64,000 nt of DNA from Hypomesus transpacificus (GCF_021917145.1 NC_061073.1:15287507-15351506); one strand, 5' to 3'; positions 36,201 to 59,662 are shown, counted from the first letter of the stretch. The notes: a model not told the origin generated them from the letters alone. Made by a program: numbers and translations.

Positions 36201-38203
36201 AGTCAAGTCAGACCCTCATTTCACCAACAATAGTTTTTGACTAGCTAAGCTTCCCTCCTCCCCGTCGCGTCACTTGTACATTTGTCTGCTTATGTGTTCC
36301 TGGGCAGTGTTGGCCTGGATGGAGTTGAGCTGGTCCAGGGCCCTCTGCAGCTGTTCCCTACTGGCCTCCAGCTGCTCCTGTAGCTGCAGGTTGAGGTTCT
36401 GCAGCTGCTGATTGTGTACCCTGATGTCCCCATGCTCACCGCTTAGCAGCTGGACCCTCGTCTCCAGCTGTTGAATTAATATGAGACACAGAGAGAGAGA
36501 GACATAGAGAGAGAGAGACATAGAGAGAGAGAGACATAGAGAGAGAGAGACATAGACATAGAGAGAGAGAGACATAGACATAGAGAGAGAGAGACATAGA
36601 CATAGAGAGAGAGAGACATAGACATAGAGAGACATAGAGAGAGAGAGACATAGACATAGAGAGAGAGAGACAGACAGATAACTTATTGTACATCAATGAA
36701 TATCTACTACAGACAGCAACAGTTATGTTGTGGGACTGCAGTCCCAGTTCTATCACCTCTCTCATCTTGGCAAGTGTGCTCTCCAGCTCTAGCTCCCGGG
36801 CTTTCAGCTCCTCCTGTAGCTGTTGTCTTCTGTCCCACTGTCTAATACTGTCCTTGAGTTGACAGGAATTACTGTAAACATCATATCTACAATACATGAA
36901 AAGACAGATCTGATCCATACCCATTACTACCTATTAATTCCCTTCAGATGGCTCTTTCAATTAAAGAATGAAAAGAAAAATAGAACATTGTGTACCTGGG
37001 CTAACCGTTTCTCTCTCTCCTCTCGGACCTGACTCTCCATCTCCTCATACATTGATCTAACAACCATGTCATGTTCACTCTCCCGTCTAAAACCAAACAT
37101 ACATACACACATTTGTATTTGAGGGAAAGACATTGGTATGAAGCAACTATGTGTGATTTGGAGAAGGACGAGAGGAGAGGTGAACCTGCGCAGTGCCTGC
37201 TCCAGACTGTCCCTCTCCTTGAGAGAGTCCTGCAGTTGGGACAGGGTGTGGACCAGAACATCTTCTAGAATGTTCAGCAGGTCTGGCCTCTCTCGCTGGA
37301 GGTCACACCATAGAGTGCTCAACTCCTGCTGACTGACACACAGCACAACACCAGTTCATTATAATAGACTACAGACACTACTGTGATGATCCTAAATTTT
37401 GAATTCATTTGAATTCATGAATTTCACGTCTTCTCAATAAAAAAAATAAAAACAATAAAAGTAGTCTTAGACATAGAGTAGACATACTCTTTGAATAGTT
37501 TATCAGCTCCTAACTCTGATAGCGTCTGGGTGAATCTGAGGCCCCCTGGATCCACATCTTCCACCCCTGCCTCCTCCTCCATGGTCTCCTTTTCTTCCTC
37601 TTCGTGGAATTTGTCTTTAACATTCTCTTCACCCATCAACTCACCTAGAAAATGAAGAGGTACAATTTCCTTGAAAATGAAATGAGGTGATAAGGTATTT
37701 CCCTCAAGTCTCAAAGTGTGAACAGGTTATTGTGACATCAATAAGCTGTACATACCAAGGCCCATGCTAAACTCGACAGGAGTGAGGAAACCATTGTTTT
37801 CTCTGTCAAGACTCTCGAACACCGACTCCAGCTGATCAGGTGAAAGCGGCATCTCCCCTTGTAGTGTCTGACAACCAGGAAAAGAGACTAAGAAAGTTAG
37901 GATCCATTTTCAGTGGTGCATTTATATAATTAGATTCCACTTCTTGTTGATCACCTGCATGTCTCTCTTGGTAATGAATCCTTTTCCTTCTTTATCACAC
38001 AGAACAAACAGCTCCCTGGCTTCTCCCATGGTTTGTGGTTGAACCAGTCCCAACGGCCCCTCTCTGGGTGATGTAATAAGTCCTCGGCCTTGGCCAGACC
38101 TTGGACTTCCAGCCAGGGCTCCTCTCTGCCTGGGGGTGCATGGAGATGACTCGCCACTGCCCTTCCCCACCAACACCTGTTCTTTCTTCAGCCACTTAGA
38201 CAT
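33292..38203 (-). CDS. cracr2b: CRACR2B (EFCAB4A)-like EF-hand, coiled-coil, Rab GTPase protein
   Basis: Seventeen exons on the minus strand (38203-37955, 37867-37756, 37644-37488, 37332-37186, 37086-36996, 36852-36721, 36467-36274, 36184-36113, 35997-35943, 35080-35049, 34915-34789, 34611-34485, 34403-34322, 34220-34106, 33785-33678, 33558-33482, 33379-33292) join in phase to 654 residues. Two EF-hands come first: a weak loop DKEGKGFITKRD and a good one DRENNGFLTPVE. A long coiled coil follows (exons 4-10). A full Rab domain closes the protein, with GNSGVGKSS, WDTAGQE, GNKLD and ECSGR, ending in CCQ, a possible prenylation site. CRACR2 proteins regulate store-operated calcium entry; the long CRACR2A form is a Rab (Rab46). 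Position beside CD151 and CHID1 indicates CRACR2B, although the Rab end is the form known from CRACR2A. Boundaries of exon 6 are the least certain. Confidence 0.88.
36485..36671 (+). repeat. AGAGAGAGACATAGACAT minisatellite in CRACR2B intron 6
   Basis: Irregular array of GA runs spaced by CATA, about 185 bp of a 253-bp intron. It generates long spurious Ser/Leu/Met/Tyr-rich open frames on the minus strand that are not exons. Confidence 0.93.
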
Positions 38204-39923
38204 CACTGCAGAAAAAGAGAGAAAGTGCAATTTCTGTATAAGAATCTTTTACTTGGACTGTGCACATATTTAGTTGATCATTAAAGGGTGTTTTTCTCTG
38301 TCCAGTATGTTGTACTGATCTTATTAATCATTTCAAAAAGTCAACTAGTAAAAAAAAAAAAAAAAAGCTATGTTACAGTAAAGGTGTATTTCAACCTGTA
38401 TTAATATTCTCTGCCTCAACAAGTTTACACAGATTCAAATTACATATCAGGTTTATTTGACAACTCTGTTTATGTGTGTGTAGTACTGTGAGGTAGCTGG
38501 AAACGCTGGACCTCCCTTGACAAACATAGAGAACAGATACTCAGCTATATTGCATGAAGAGGTGGTCAACAGGTGTCGGCCATGTTCAGATATCCAGTCC
38601 TATTACAGGGTACTGGATTTGTAACCTGTGAGAACCTCTCTATTTATTTATGTTTTACTTTGAATGAAACAATAAAAGGAGCTTTATATTTTTCAATTCT
38701 ATGCCATCAAAACTGAAATTCTAAAAAATGATGCTCAATGAAAATGCTCAGTGATTTAGACGAACAGTCTGTAGTTCACATCCATGGGAATTTCTCACAA
38801 AAATCCAGTTGTGGTATTTTTTTGGTCAGGTATTTGCTTTGCTCTCTGACATCATCACTCCCTAATGCTGCTACTGCACCAGGATGTGGATTATATGAGA
38901 CCAGGATCATGTCATGTGATCAGAATCCCTGTGAGCAGTCAGTGGAGGTGACACGCAAAGTTGAATGCAAATGCAGCATTTGAGATGTTTTGCATTGACA
39001 GAACCACCACAACTGCCTGAGATTATGGTGTAAAAAAATCCAGGACACATTACAAGCAAAGTGATTTGAGTTTGTTCTAAAAAAAAGATTTTTGAACTTT
39101 AACATAATTTAAAAATATATATAATTTGGATTATACAACACCCCTGACATGGTATCATCATACATTATAGTGAGAACTAGACCTGCCATATTGTAGACAG
39201 CTGTGGTGTTCTGACTGATGATAAAATGGCTCCTCACTGTCCAACACTACCTCAAATACCTAATTTAGGAGGAGGGCATCACTATGCTTCAGATAAACAT
39301 GTTCTCAGAGCCTAATGCTCTCATACCGCCAACAGCCCAGAGTTAAGAACTTCTAAAAAATAAATGTATCTTGCAACATCGGTTGTCCCATGCAGCTTGG
39401 TATAGATTGTCAACCATTTGACTGGATCAATGTGGTATGAATTTCATAGTAAAATATAAAGATAACACCAATACAAAAGGAATTATATGTATGAACATAT
39501 TATATCTATGTAAAAACATCCTTAAATGCAAACACATTCAACCATAAATATTTTAAACATCTTAATGTGTCAGTCAGAAATTTTAACTTTTATTGAAACA
39601 TAGTTTGTATCTATTGAAACAGCAATGATTTCTTAAATGCACTGTAAATTTGGGGCCAAGTTAATGAGTAACCACAGTTTTGTTCTTAAGGAAACCCGAT
39701 ACGATAGCATGAAGCAATGTAGGCTACAATGTATTATTAAAACGCAGAACAGGCCACCAATGACATTATTGCATGGCAATAGCCCAAAACAAAGTTCACC
39801 TGTTATTGCAAAATATATACATATATACTTAAGAAAAGCTTGAACTATATTACAATATAACGTTGATGGTGGATATGTTTGGGTTTGATAAATACCTGTA
39901 CATTTTAGGTCGAAAAAACTCAC
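38204..39923. other. CRACR2B 5' intron
   Basis: The CRACR2B ATG exon starts at an acceptor (TTTCTGCAG, exon from 38205), so an upstream non-coding exon must exist. This stretch would be that intron. It is AT-rich, with an A run near 38350; no coding exon was recognised. Confidence 0.45.
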
Positions 39924-41074
39924 CGACAGAAAGAGCCAGCCGTCAACCCACCTTTGAGTTTACTCACCGCCCCATAATTTACTCTACTTCTAGCTAAAGT
40001 CTCCCGCTAGATGTCAATGAAGAGCAAGTGGTGTTACCGAACTATTCAAAATAGAAGCTCATTCATAAAAAATAAAAAATCTGTTAAATTCAAATTGTAA
40101 TCATTGTGCAGAAAACATACATAATAAGTTAATAATATATGTTTCTGAATCTAATTGTATACCCTCAATATCATGCAATCCTACACTATGACACGAATTC
40201 ATTGTCAAATGTTCCTAGGTGTCCTGTATTAGAACAACCGCGGTAAAATCTGTTACCATGGGATGCAGAAAAACAACGCCAATTAACATGCTAGCTAGTT
40301 AGCTAGCAACAAGCACATTAAGACTAAAGAAGACAGGATGAAAACAAAGTACACTCTGCGGGCTTTTTTTTGCTGACACATATTACAAGGTATAAAACAG
40401 CGCTGTTTAATAAACCTCTAATCGGATTGTTGTTATCTAACGTTACTTAGCCAGCCAACTAGACTAGCTCTGCACTTATTTGTTACTTGTTTTGAGTAGC
40501 TACAGTACTGTGGTACTAGCTAGAGCTACTGTGGTGGGAGCGGTTGTTACGACAACGTGTTACGCCAGCATATTGAGTACTGCCAAGTATAGAGCTAGCT
40601 CTATTTATTTTGCCAGGCGATATTTCCTTGCCTAACACCCATGTCGGATTTTAAAATGTGTCAGTTTTACGGGAAGGCGACATTCATTTGTCTTTTGTTC
40701 TAATATACTTTCTAGCTAGCTAGCATCAGTGTAGCTAAGTAGTGTTAGCTAATTTGTGACCTACTAGCTGGGTAAACTCACTGAATTAATCTCTAAAGTT
40801 AATCCCCTTTGCCTAGCTGACCTCTCCATGCTTGTATGTGTAACAGTTTTAGCTTATTGTACGGTGTAGTTAAAAGCCTCCAGATTGTCCAGACACTTGC
40901 TACCAGTTGTGAGCATTTGTACCATACAACAACACGACAAGACGGTGACCGCGACATATTTAACTATTGATAAATTGCAAAATGGAACGCAGTATACTTT
41001 TAATTTATGCATTCTGTCTACATCACTTATTAACGGTCTAAAACCATTTTGTTTCAACCACCTTTTTCTCTCAG
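39924..41074. promoter_or_regulatory. divergent promoter region CRACR2B/TMEM138
   Basis: On the minus strand a consensus donor (CTGTCG then GTGAGT) at 39924 is a candidate end of the CRACR2B non-coding exon. On the plus strand an acceptor (CTTTTTCTCTCAG) precedes 41075, the start of the TMEM138 exon that carries its ATG, so TMEM138 also has an upstream non-coding exon, perhaps ending near 40389. The two transcription starts would then be within about 0.4 kb. TAGC-rich tracts occur at about 40290-40310 and 40712-40723. Confidence 0.5.
40252..40265 (+). promoter_or_regulatory. candidate RFX X-box
   Basis: GTTACCATGGGATG matches 12 of 14 positions of the X-box consensus RYYNYYATRRNRAC, failing only at the last two. 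TMEM138 is a ciliary gene, and such genes are typical RFX targets. The site lies in the presumed promoter; binding is not shown. Confidence 0.5.
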
Positions 41075-41523
41075 GATATTTCTAAAGACGAGGAAAGACA
41101 TCATGTGACTGAGTTGCCCCTTTTCGAGAAATGAGACTTTAGGACTTCTGCCCTCGTTGCTCAAACGAAGACCCACATTTTATCAGCAAAGGATGCCTGC
41201 CACCAGGAATAAGATGCTCTCCTTGAGAACAAACACAGCCTATGTTCCCTAACAGACACGATTTCCCAGGCAGATAGCAGAAGCAGTGTTCAATTTCAAA
41301 CTTTGAAATGAATTAGACCTGATCAAGTACCTGAAGTGTGAAAACGGACCGTTCAAATATAATTCTGGATAAGGACGTACAACTGGGAACTAACAAGTTA
41401 ACTAACTTTGATAAACAGTCATTTAAAGTGACCAGGGAATTGCAGTGCGTTTATCCAGAGTACAAGAAGAGCCCATAAGACCTTGCTGGTGCCAGTGGCT
41501 GAGGACGAAGTTTTTCCCCTAAG

Positions 41524-42673
41524 ATGCTCCAGACCAACAACTACTCGTTGGTGCTGTTGATCCAGCTGGTTCTGCTTGCTTATGATCTCTTTGTCAACTC
41601 CTTTAGTGAACTTCTGAGGGCAGCTCCTGTCATCCAGTTAGTGCTTTTCATGTAAGTTATAGTGGCATGTAAGTCATTAAAAATGTGTTCTTAAATTCAT
41701 GATGTGCATTTTAGATCTTAGAAATATCTAATTACTTAGTACCTTTCTTTATAACTTATGTCATGCTCTTTAACATTTTATCGGTGTTCTTAAATTATAG
41801 CATGAAAAGTTTCATGTACAATGGGATTGGACCCATCATTGACTTGTACTCTATCTCTCTGCTGTGATTCCAGCATCCAGGACATAGCCATCCTGTTCAA
41901 TGTGATCATCATCCTGCTGATGATGTTCAACACCTACGTGTTCCAGGTGGGCTTGGTGTCTCTTCTCCTGGAGCGCTTCAGAGCCCTCCTGCTGCTCTCT
42001 GCTGTGTACCTGACCCTCAGCATCAGCTTTCACTGCTGGATTGTGGTACGCACTCACACACTGAACACACAGGCCAGACACACATTACATTACATTTAGC
42101 AGACACTCTTGTCCAGAGTGACTTACATTAAGTACAGGGACATTCCCCCCGAGGCAAGTAGGGTGAAGTGCCTTGCCAAAGGACACAACGTCATTTTGCC
42201 AGCCGGAAATCAACCCGGCAACCTTCTGGTTTGTAGGCGATTCCCTAACCGCTCAGCCATCTGACCCCTTTTGACTGTAGCAAAACTGAATGGGACAAAT
42301 TGTGCTGTTATTCATGAAATGTTGTGGGTAGATTGTGATGATAATAATAATCAATGATAATTTGTTATTGTTAGAATCTGAGATGGCTGGAATCCAATCG
42401 ATACATTTGGACCAGCGGTCTGCAAGTTCTCTTCATCTTTCAGAGACTAGGTAAAAAGTAGCTTACTTTCACCATTTTCATCTTCATCACAACAAATATG
42501 GTTGTGGATTCCGTTTTCTAATTCCTACGGTCTAAATGTTTTTTTTTCTTTTTCTTGCAGCTGCCGTGTTGTATTACTACTTCTACAAGCGTACAGCAGA
42601 ATACCTGGGAGACCCGAGGTTATATGAGGACTCTGTCTGGCTACGTGATGCCTTTGCTCGAGCACGCCAGTGA
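41524..42673 (+). CDS. tmem138: TMEM138, ciliary transmembrane protein
   Basis: Four-pass membrane protein of the ciliary transition-zone region; human mutations cause Joubert syndrome 16. Exons 41524-41651, 41874-42045, 42375-42450 and 42561-42673 give 162 residues, the human length. The sequence starts [20 protein letters not shown] and continues [40 protein letters not shown] and [20 protein letters not shown], closely matching human. A SINE sits in the intron after exon 2. The next gene is TMEM258, tail to tail; TMEM216, the tetrapod neighbour, is absent. Confidence 0.97.
42082..42268 (-). mobile_element. tRNA-derived SINE, copy C (TMEM138 intron)
   Basis: Same architecture as copies A and B, in the same orientation on the minus strand, and so antisense to TMEM138. 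It starts 36 bp after the exon 2 donor. The box B region is more diverged (GGTTGATTTCC), so this copy is older or decayed. No clear target-site duplication was found. Confidence 0.85.
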
Positions 42674-43354
42674 AGGCGGTGATGATAGAACCGTCCCTGT
42701 GGTGTGGTGTTGCTTAATGAGGCCACATGGACAGGTTGGCTAGGATTAAACCAAGAGGAAAAAGGAAACACTATGAGGGGTTAACAAGATAGACATCAAT
42801 CAAAAACTGCACTACAATGTTACTCTCTATGGCACACTACATATTCTTACAGTAAGGGGAAGTTATCAACACTATTGGACACTACTGTACTCAGCTAGAT
42901 GCCAGAATGTAGAATATAGATTTGTCAAATTCTAAATGCAGCCCATGATGCAATACATAATTGTACTGCACGTTTTGTTGTTATTTTTTACAATATTACA
43001 TTACAATGAGTAATGTTTGTTTGATAGAGGATCTTTATCTGAATTCATCAAGTCATCTTACAAGGGAAACAAAAGTGGAAATGTTCCCTTTTTGAGTTGT
43101 GGAATACGCCATTTGTGCTTACTGTAATTCTGACACCTCAAAGGCAGTTATTACTTCCCATGGAATGTAACTTTTTATACATTTGATGTCTTTCTATTCA
43201 GTTAATTGTATCATAGCGATGCATTATCAGATATATTAACAGAGTTGAAATTAGACTAGCAATTAGAATAGAATACTATTAAAAGGATTGTTGTTTCTTA
43301 TTCTTAAAAAAAAGAAAAAGTCAAAGTTCAGTTGGCCTTGTATGCTGGAGACCA

Positions 43355-43360
43355 AATAAA
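43355..43360 (+). terminator. poly(A) signal AATAAA of TMEM138
   Basis: AATAAA about 680 bases after the TMEM138 stop, followed by T/G-rich sequence. The DNA from here to about 44000 is the short convergent gap to TMEM258; I see nothing else in it. Confidence 0.65.
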
Positions 43361-44016
43361 CTGTTTACATAATGAGTTTGTTTATTGATATTCACTCAAA
43401 TTGTATACAGGTGGTTTTACCATGTTATTGCTCTGTTCCCTCACTGCGTTTCCAGTTTTTGGTAGTTACATAGCTCAACCCACCAAGTCAAGGTTTCCCT
43501 GTTCACTAGGTGGATGTGTACAAGTGTCTGACTACTCTATTTTTACTCACCAAGATTAATCTGGGATTGGGGTTTTAGGCTCCACTAGTGGAACACCATC
43601 TGAAAATAGCTTGCAAGTGTTTCAAAATAAGCCAAAGTACCTTCCCTAAATTGCGTCTTGTACCGCATTACATTCAAACAGTAAATTTATACTTGGCAAC
43701 CTGGAAATCAAGATAGTTAAGGTTGAATGTGACAGAACTATTAGGATTGGTTGAAAATATGACAGCTAGTTGAAATCCTACTTCTCTATATAATGTATTT
43801 AAAATGAATATGCATTGATTCATTTAGGTATTCAGTGCTATCAATTAACCTGGGAAAACTAAAATAGCACCCCCTAGGCAACATTTGCTGCATGTGTAAA
43901 ACAATCTTAGACTTGCTTTTATTGTGATCTGAGCAGTGTCTTTTCCCAGTCCAGCCAGATTTCAAACTGCTTCATACAAAAACATATGGGTCAAAGACTT
44001 TTCTTACAAACTCATC

Positions 44017-44022
44017 TTTATT
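44017..44022 (-). terminator. poly(A) signal AATAAA of TMEM258
   Basis: Read on the minus strand, AATAAA lies about 330 bases after the TMEM258 stop codon. Confidence 0.65.
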
Positions 44023-44354
44023 GGTGAATGAATCCAATCTGAGACCTATTGTCAGTGCAGTAAATAAAGCCCAAACCAGGTTTGTATTATGGAGCCCACG
44101 ACATCTGTAGCACCGGAATGTTCATCTGTATCATCTGTTCATATCACAATCTAAACATAAAAAAGGACATAATTAGTTATTAGGCTACTCTATAAGAACA
44201 TCGTCAAATACATGAAAGTATTTGAAGTGCATTTGACTTGACTACTTTCATTGCAGTAGATCTATAAAGCATATACAAGTATTTCAGACATTTGACAGAT
44301 CAAAGTCTGAAATGGACACTGGTCTGAAAACACAAAACATGTTCTCACTTACCC

Positions 44355-45440
<1,086 letters not shown>

Positions 45441-48400
45441 TTTGATGAGATCCTGCAGCTTCGGAACCAAGAGGAAAAAGCCACGTACTGATTTGTGAGT
45501 CTATTCCTTCAGGTTGTCGAGGCCGTACCGCGGTGCACAAGGATACGTCGCCGGTTTTGAATGCACTCTTGGAATGTGCGTATATACCTTGATTAAAAGA
45601 CAATTTTATATCTAACAGAGCAAAACCGCAAAAAAAATTGTTTTCATAACCAAAATGGTTCTGTGAATGCCATAATGCTGTACTATAAAAAATCGCAGTT
45701 TACCCTGCATGTGACACATATTCTCCGCTTTCATACAAAACAAATGAGCTTTGTGTTGCGCTTCCGTGTTGTTCATGCGACGTTCTCAGGTCCTAAAGTA
45801 AATCCTTTGCTACCATCTAGTGGAGTGGAATAAAGCAGCGATTAAGCAATTCACGTGTACAGCGTGTTACTATAAATTTACGTTAATCTCGGGGTCCATA
45901 ATTTATAGCACACACAGTATATGCATGTAATACTATTGTTTCCCTTTGAATTCATGTTTTTAACCGGTGAAGTAGTAGAAGTTTCATATACTAAAATAAA
46001 CAAGTTCATTTGAATCACTCTTTTTATTCAATGCATGCACCCATATTATGACAACATGCTCTTCACAAATAAACAAGACCAAATAGGCAACCAAATATAT
46101 GTTATGATCACCATCAAAGTATAAAGGTTTTTTTGTTAAGGGGACGCTTTAGTAAGTTTATCGAGGTAACTGTATGTGTGGATGGTGGCGAATTGATGAA
46201 ATATTCATATAGGCTATTTAGTATTCTGAAATGTTTTATTTATGCAGATTGGTGTGATTAAACAAACAATGGTTTGATGAAATATAGAATGTGTGTGTGA
46301 CTGTGTGTGTGTGATTATGTGTCTGTGTGTGTGTAGGTGTGTGTGTGTGTGCATGTGTGTGTGTGTGCAAGCATGTGTTTCTAAAAGACAAAAGTGAAAG
46401 CCTATTCGTTCATTTGATTGGAACAGAATTTCATTGCAAAAACAAGGTTAACATATTATTTATACAACAATAGTATCAGTAAAAATTATGTGATAAAGTA
46501 AACAACATAATAAGGAGCATCGATTGTTACAAAATGAAGCTATACAGTCAAATGTAATGCATTCCTACCAGAGTATTTAAAACCAGTTGGATCCCCTGGA
46601 GAGAACAAAAGCAGTTCATATATACAGTGCAAAACTAGAAGTGCTAAGCTGGTTTCTCTATGCTGGCTGGTGCATTATAAATAAGCTAAAACAGTACACG
46701 TTAAGAAAAAAATTATAATTCATATTGAAAGTATTATACAGTGGTTTCATATATCGCCATTTTAGATATATTCACTTTGGGTTGATATTTTCCTAATACC
46801 TTCTCTACTCTATTTCAAATAACAGCATTTAAGTAAGTAATTTGCATTCTGAATGCAAAAAGGGGTATCATAATAAAATAAATTCAATTCATGACAAATG
46901 TTCCTCTATCACTTCATAATAATGCAATTTGTAAAAATACTGAATTATTACAAATGATGGAACATATGGAAGCTGACTGTGTATAGCAAAGAAAAGGAAA
47001 TAAGATGAAGTAGAGACAAAAAATACAGTATTTTCCAGTGAAAATGTTATACATGTGGCTGGGAAAGTGTGCAGTCTGCATGTACTTTATAGAGGTGCCC
47101 AAAAGGACAGTTAAAGGATTCAAGGCAACAAATAGAGAGGCTAAAATTCCAGAGTGTATGAGCCAGAAGTTTGTGCATAGCTTAAGATGCCTGCACAAGT
47201 TAGATGAACAGAATTAAAGCCCAAGTGTTGCCTTGGCCTTGAGATGATTTACTTCTGACTTTTGGAAAGGAATGACTGGACACTTGACATGTTTATGATG
47301 TGCACATACAGTACACTTTTGCTTTTGTTAAGTAACATATGGACAAGATACAGTTTATTAACTAAATCTCCAGTGTTTTTGAAATATAGTCAGTGTTAAA
47401 CATGAGCAACTCAGTGGGCAGCATCTGAGAGCATCCAGTGTTATATCCAGTGTTTACACATGATTTCCAGTCATTTGAGTAAACATTCAGTCTTATATGA
47501 CCAGTCACTGAGTCTGAATTTAAGTGGATTCACTACTAAGATTTAATGTATTCGAAATGGCGGCCTCCTATAATGGCTGCTGCATTTTAGATATTTTTAC
47601 ACTGATGTAGCCTTTGAAATCTCTGCTCTATGGTTTGGCAGTCACACAAGTCTGTTTGTGTTACAATTTATATACGGTTGGTCACTCCCACAAAGAGTGG
47701 CCCCCATAATGAATGTTGAAGACAGCGAGTAAATCAGTTTGACATAGATTACAGCAGCCTGGTACATACTGTTCTCTATTATACACTGGACTGTGTGCAA
47801 AACTGAGGTAAGTCAATGACCTATAATTAACTTTCAATAGAAACTGAGACAATTTCCAGTGTATATAACGGGGAATCCAAAGAGACTGTTTACAGTCAAT
47901 AATGAATAGTTACAGTGTAGAGATCAAAAGTTAAATGTATGGATAATGTATCGTAATAATGTAGAATGGACATTGCTACAGTATTCCTTAACCTGTGTTC
48001 ATTCCTAACTCTAATAAAAAATCCCAACAAATAAAACTTTACAAAAAATCTAGTAATAGTTTGTGTTATACGTGGCAAACATAATGGGATCAGCATTACA
48101 GTGAGTTATAAGGCACAGGACATTATTTGTTTACAATAGCAGTAAGATAGATCATCAGTCATTTTCAATGACTTCCACTGGCATCCAAGCAAGCCATGTT
48201 CAGTGACAGTGCTATAAAACGAACAGGACCCATAGAGCAGGGATACAATGAACCCAGTTATAGAAAGAGATGTTCATGAAGAGCTGTATATATCTGTGTT
48301 CCTATTTAAAAATGAAGTTCAAGAGAGCCTTAACAACTTTTTCTGCCCCCCTTCTGAGAAGGGGTGGGGAGGAGTTGTAGAGGAGAAAAGGGGTTGTGTT

Positions 48401-48454
48401 TGGGCCCTGGTCAGTAGGAACAGAACACACTACTGTGCTCCACGTGCTCCCATC
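45441..48454 (-). other. TMEM258 promoter and long MYRF 3' UTR
   Basis: From the MYRF stop (48455) leftwards lies AT-rich DNA without exons. An AATAAA on the minus strand at 46028-46023 makes a 3' UTR of about 2.4 kb likely. The 45441-46000 part must hold the TMEM258 promoter. A TG-rich microsatellite lies at about 46290-46370. Confidence 0.5.
46290..46370 (+). repeat. (TG)n-rich microsatellite
   Basis: Interrupted TG runs, inside the presumed MYRF 3' UTR (CA-rich on the transcribed strand). Confidence 0.85.
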
Positions 48455-58042
<9,588 letters not shown>

Positions 58043-59511
58043 CTGAGATAGAGAAGGGGCCAGGAGGGTAGAGGGGAAGTAGGAGCCACGCTCAGTGTTT
58101 CGACTTTGATAACAGCTGCTCTTATTTCAACAAAGACACATGTTCTATTGGTTTGCTGTTGGATAACTTTATCTGGCAATATTGGATAATGTCCGTTTTT
58201 TCAAGGTTCAACCAGAAATCATCCTTAATGATGCGATTGGACACAAAGTCAAAGAAAAAAACTAGCCTGAATATGAACATTGTGACACAGGCTTCTTGTA
58301 AACGTTGGCAATCAATGCCTCACTGGGAAAGTTTGACTTTACAGAAAGCTACCTGAGTCATTATCATCGACATCATTGTCAACTATTGCAATAAAACTGT
58401 GTTTAACATGTGAATCTTTACATTGTTCATGATTTTGGCTGCAACTCTGATTCTATGTCTTTTCTTTGAAATCAGTAATCCCCCTGTCTCTGTGCTCTCC
58501 ACCCCTGGGCCAACTTCACCCCTTTCAGGCAAAGCTCCCACAATCCCCAACACATGACCCCTGTAAGCTCCACAAATACTAACATGGAGGACGCGTTCAC
58601 ATAAACGGTTAACTAGGGGTGCATTTTTCTATTAGCTAGAAAATGACATTTAAGGTATACTGCATGATAGAATGTTTTTTCTTCGTAGGGATGAAGCAGA
58701 ATAAACTGCTGATAGGGGGGTTTACCAGAGTGGGTGTGAGAGATGTGGGGTGTGGGGGGGTTAGGTAGGAGGTCAGGAAGAGGTATACAGTGGGTGGGCA
58801 AGTTACCCCCAGACTCAGGCTCCAACCTCTCCCTGCTCTTTGATAGATTAAGCAGCTACTCAGTTCGGAATGCCAAGAATTTCAGTGTTAGTGTTGGAAA
58901 AACTCTCTTTTTCTCTCTCATCTCTGTAACTTTGCTCTACGTTTTGAAATTCCAAATGAAAATCGCCATGAAATTACAGTCTGGATTTCCGCCGTCTCTC
59001 TGCCTGTTATTTCCCTTAATGTTCCTGCTTGGAAAGTCAACTGGTAGGCAGCTTTGTCCATCATAGTGATGACAACCTTCAAATGTTTCAATGTAACTTT
59101 TTCTATCATATAGTTAAACTATATATTATATAAACTTCTGTATGAAATTATTTGAATGCAATAACATCATGCAGCTGAGGCTCTCACAAAAAGTAGCAAT
59201 CAGTGGCTTATCAATCAATCAAGTTTATGTTTATTTTCCTTCTTTGCCCACAATCTCTCTTATTCCCAAAAGTCCTCTTTCTTGTGAGCCTCTGTCCTCC
59301 AAAATAATTCTAGGCTCCAAGGGTCACTATACGTGCTAGTAGGCAGACAACATTGGCCAAGTCAAGGTTTGTGAACACATGCCAGAGCCAAAAAGGAGAG
59401 GAGAAGGATGGCTTCTCCTTAAATAAGGTCCAGATGTGCACCGGCACCCCACCCAAATAGGCAGTAAATTAAGGTTGGCAGGACTGATAAGGATAGAGGG
59501 GAAGTAAGAGA

Positions 59512-59662
59512 TCGAAGGAGAAAGACAGAGAGAGAAGAGGAGGAGATACAGAGAGAATAGGAGGAAGGGGGGGGGGGGCGGGGGGAGATAGAAGGAGAAA
59601 GACAGAGAGAGAAGAGGAGGAGATACAGAGAGAATAGGAGGAGGGGGGGGGGGGAGATAGAA
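59512..59662 (+). repeat. two copies of a ~75-bp purine-rich unit
   Basis: The motif GAGAAAGACAGAGAGAGAAG recurs about 75 bp apart, each copy ending in a G run, within the presumed MYRF first intron. The transcribed strand is pyrimidine-rich. Confidence 0.85.

Noticed and set aside
36270-36924. Long Ser/Leu/Met/Tyr-rich frames on the minus strand
   Set aside because: They run through a GA/CATA minisatellite in an intron; only the parts at 36274-36467 and 36721-36852 are exons.
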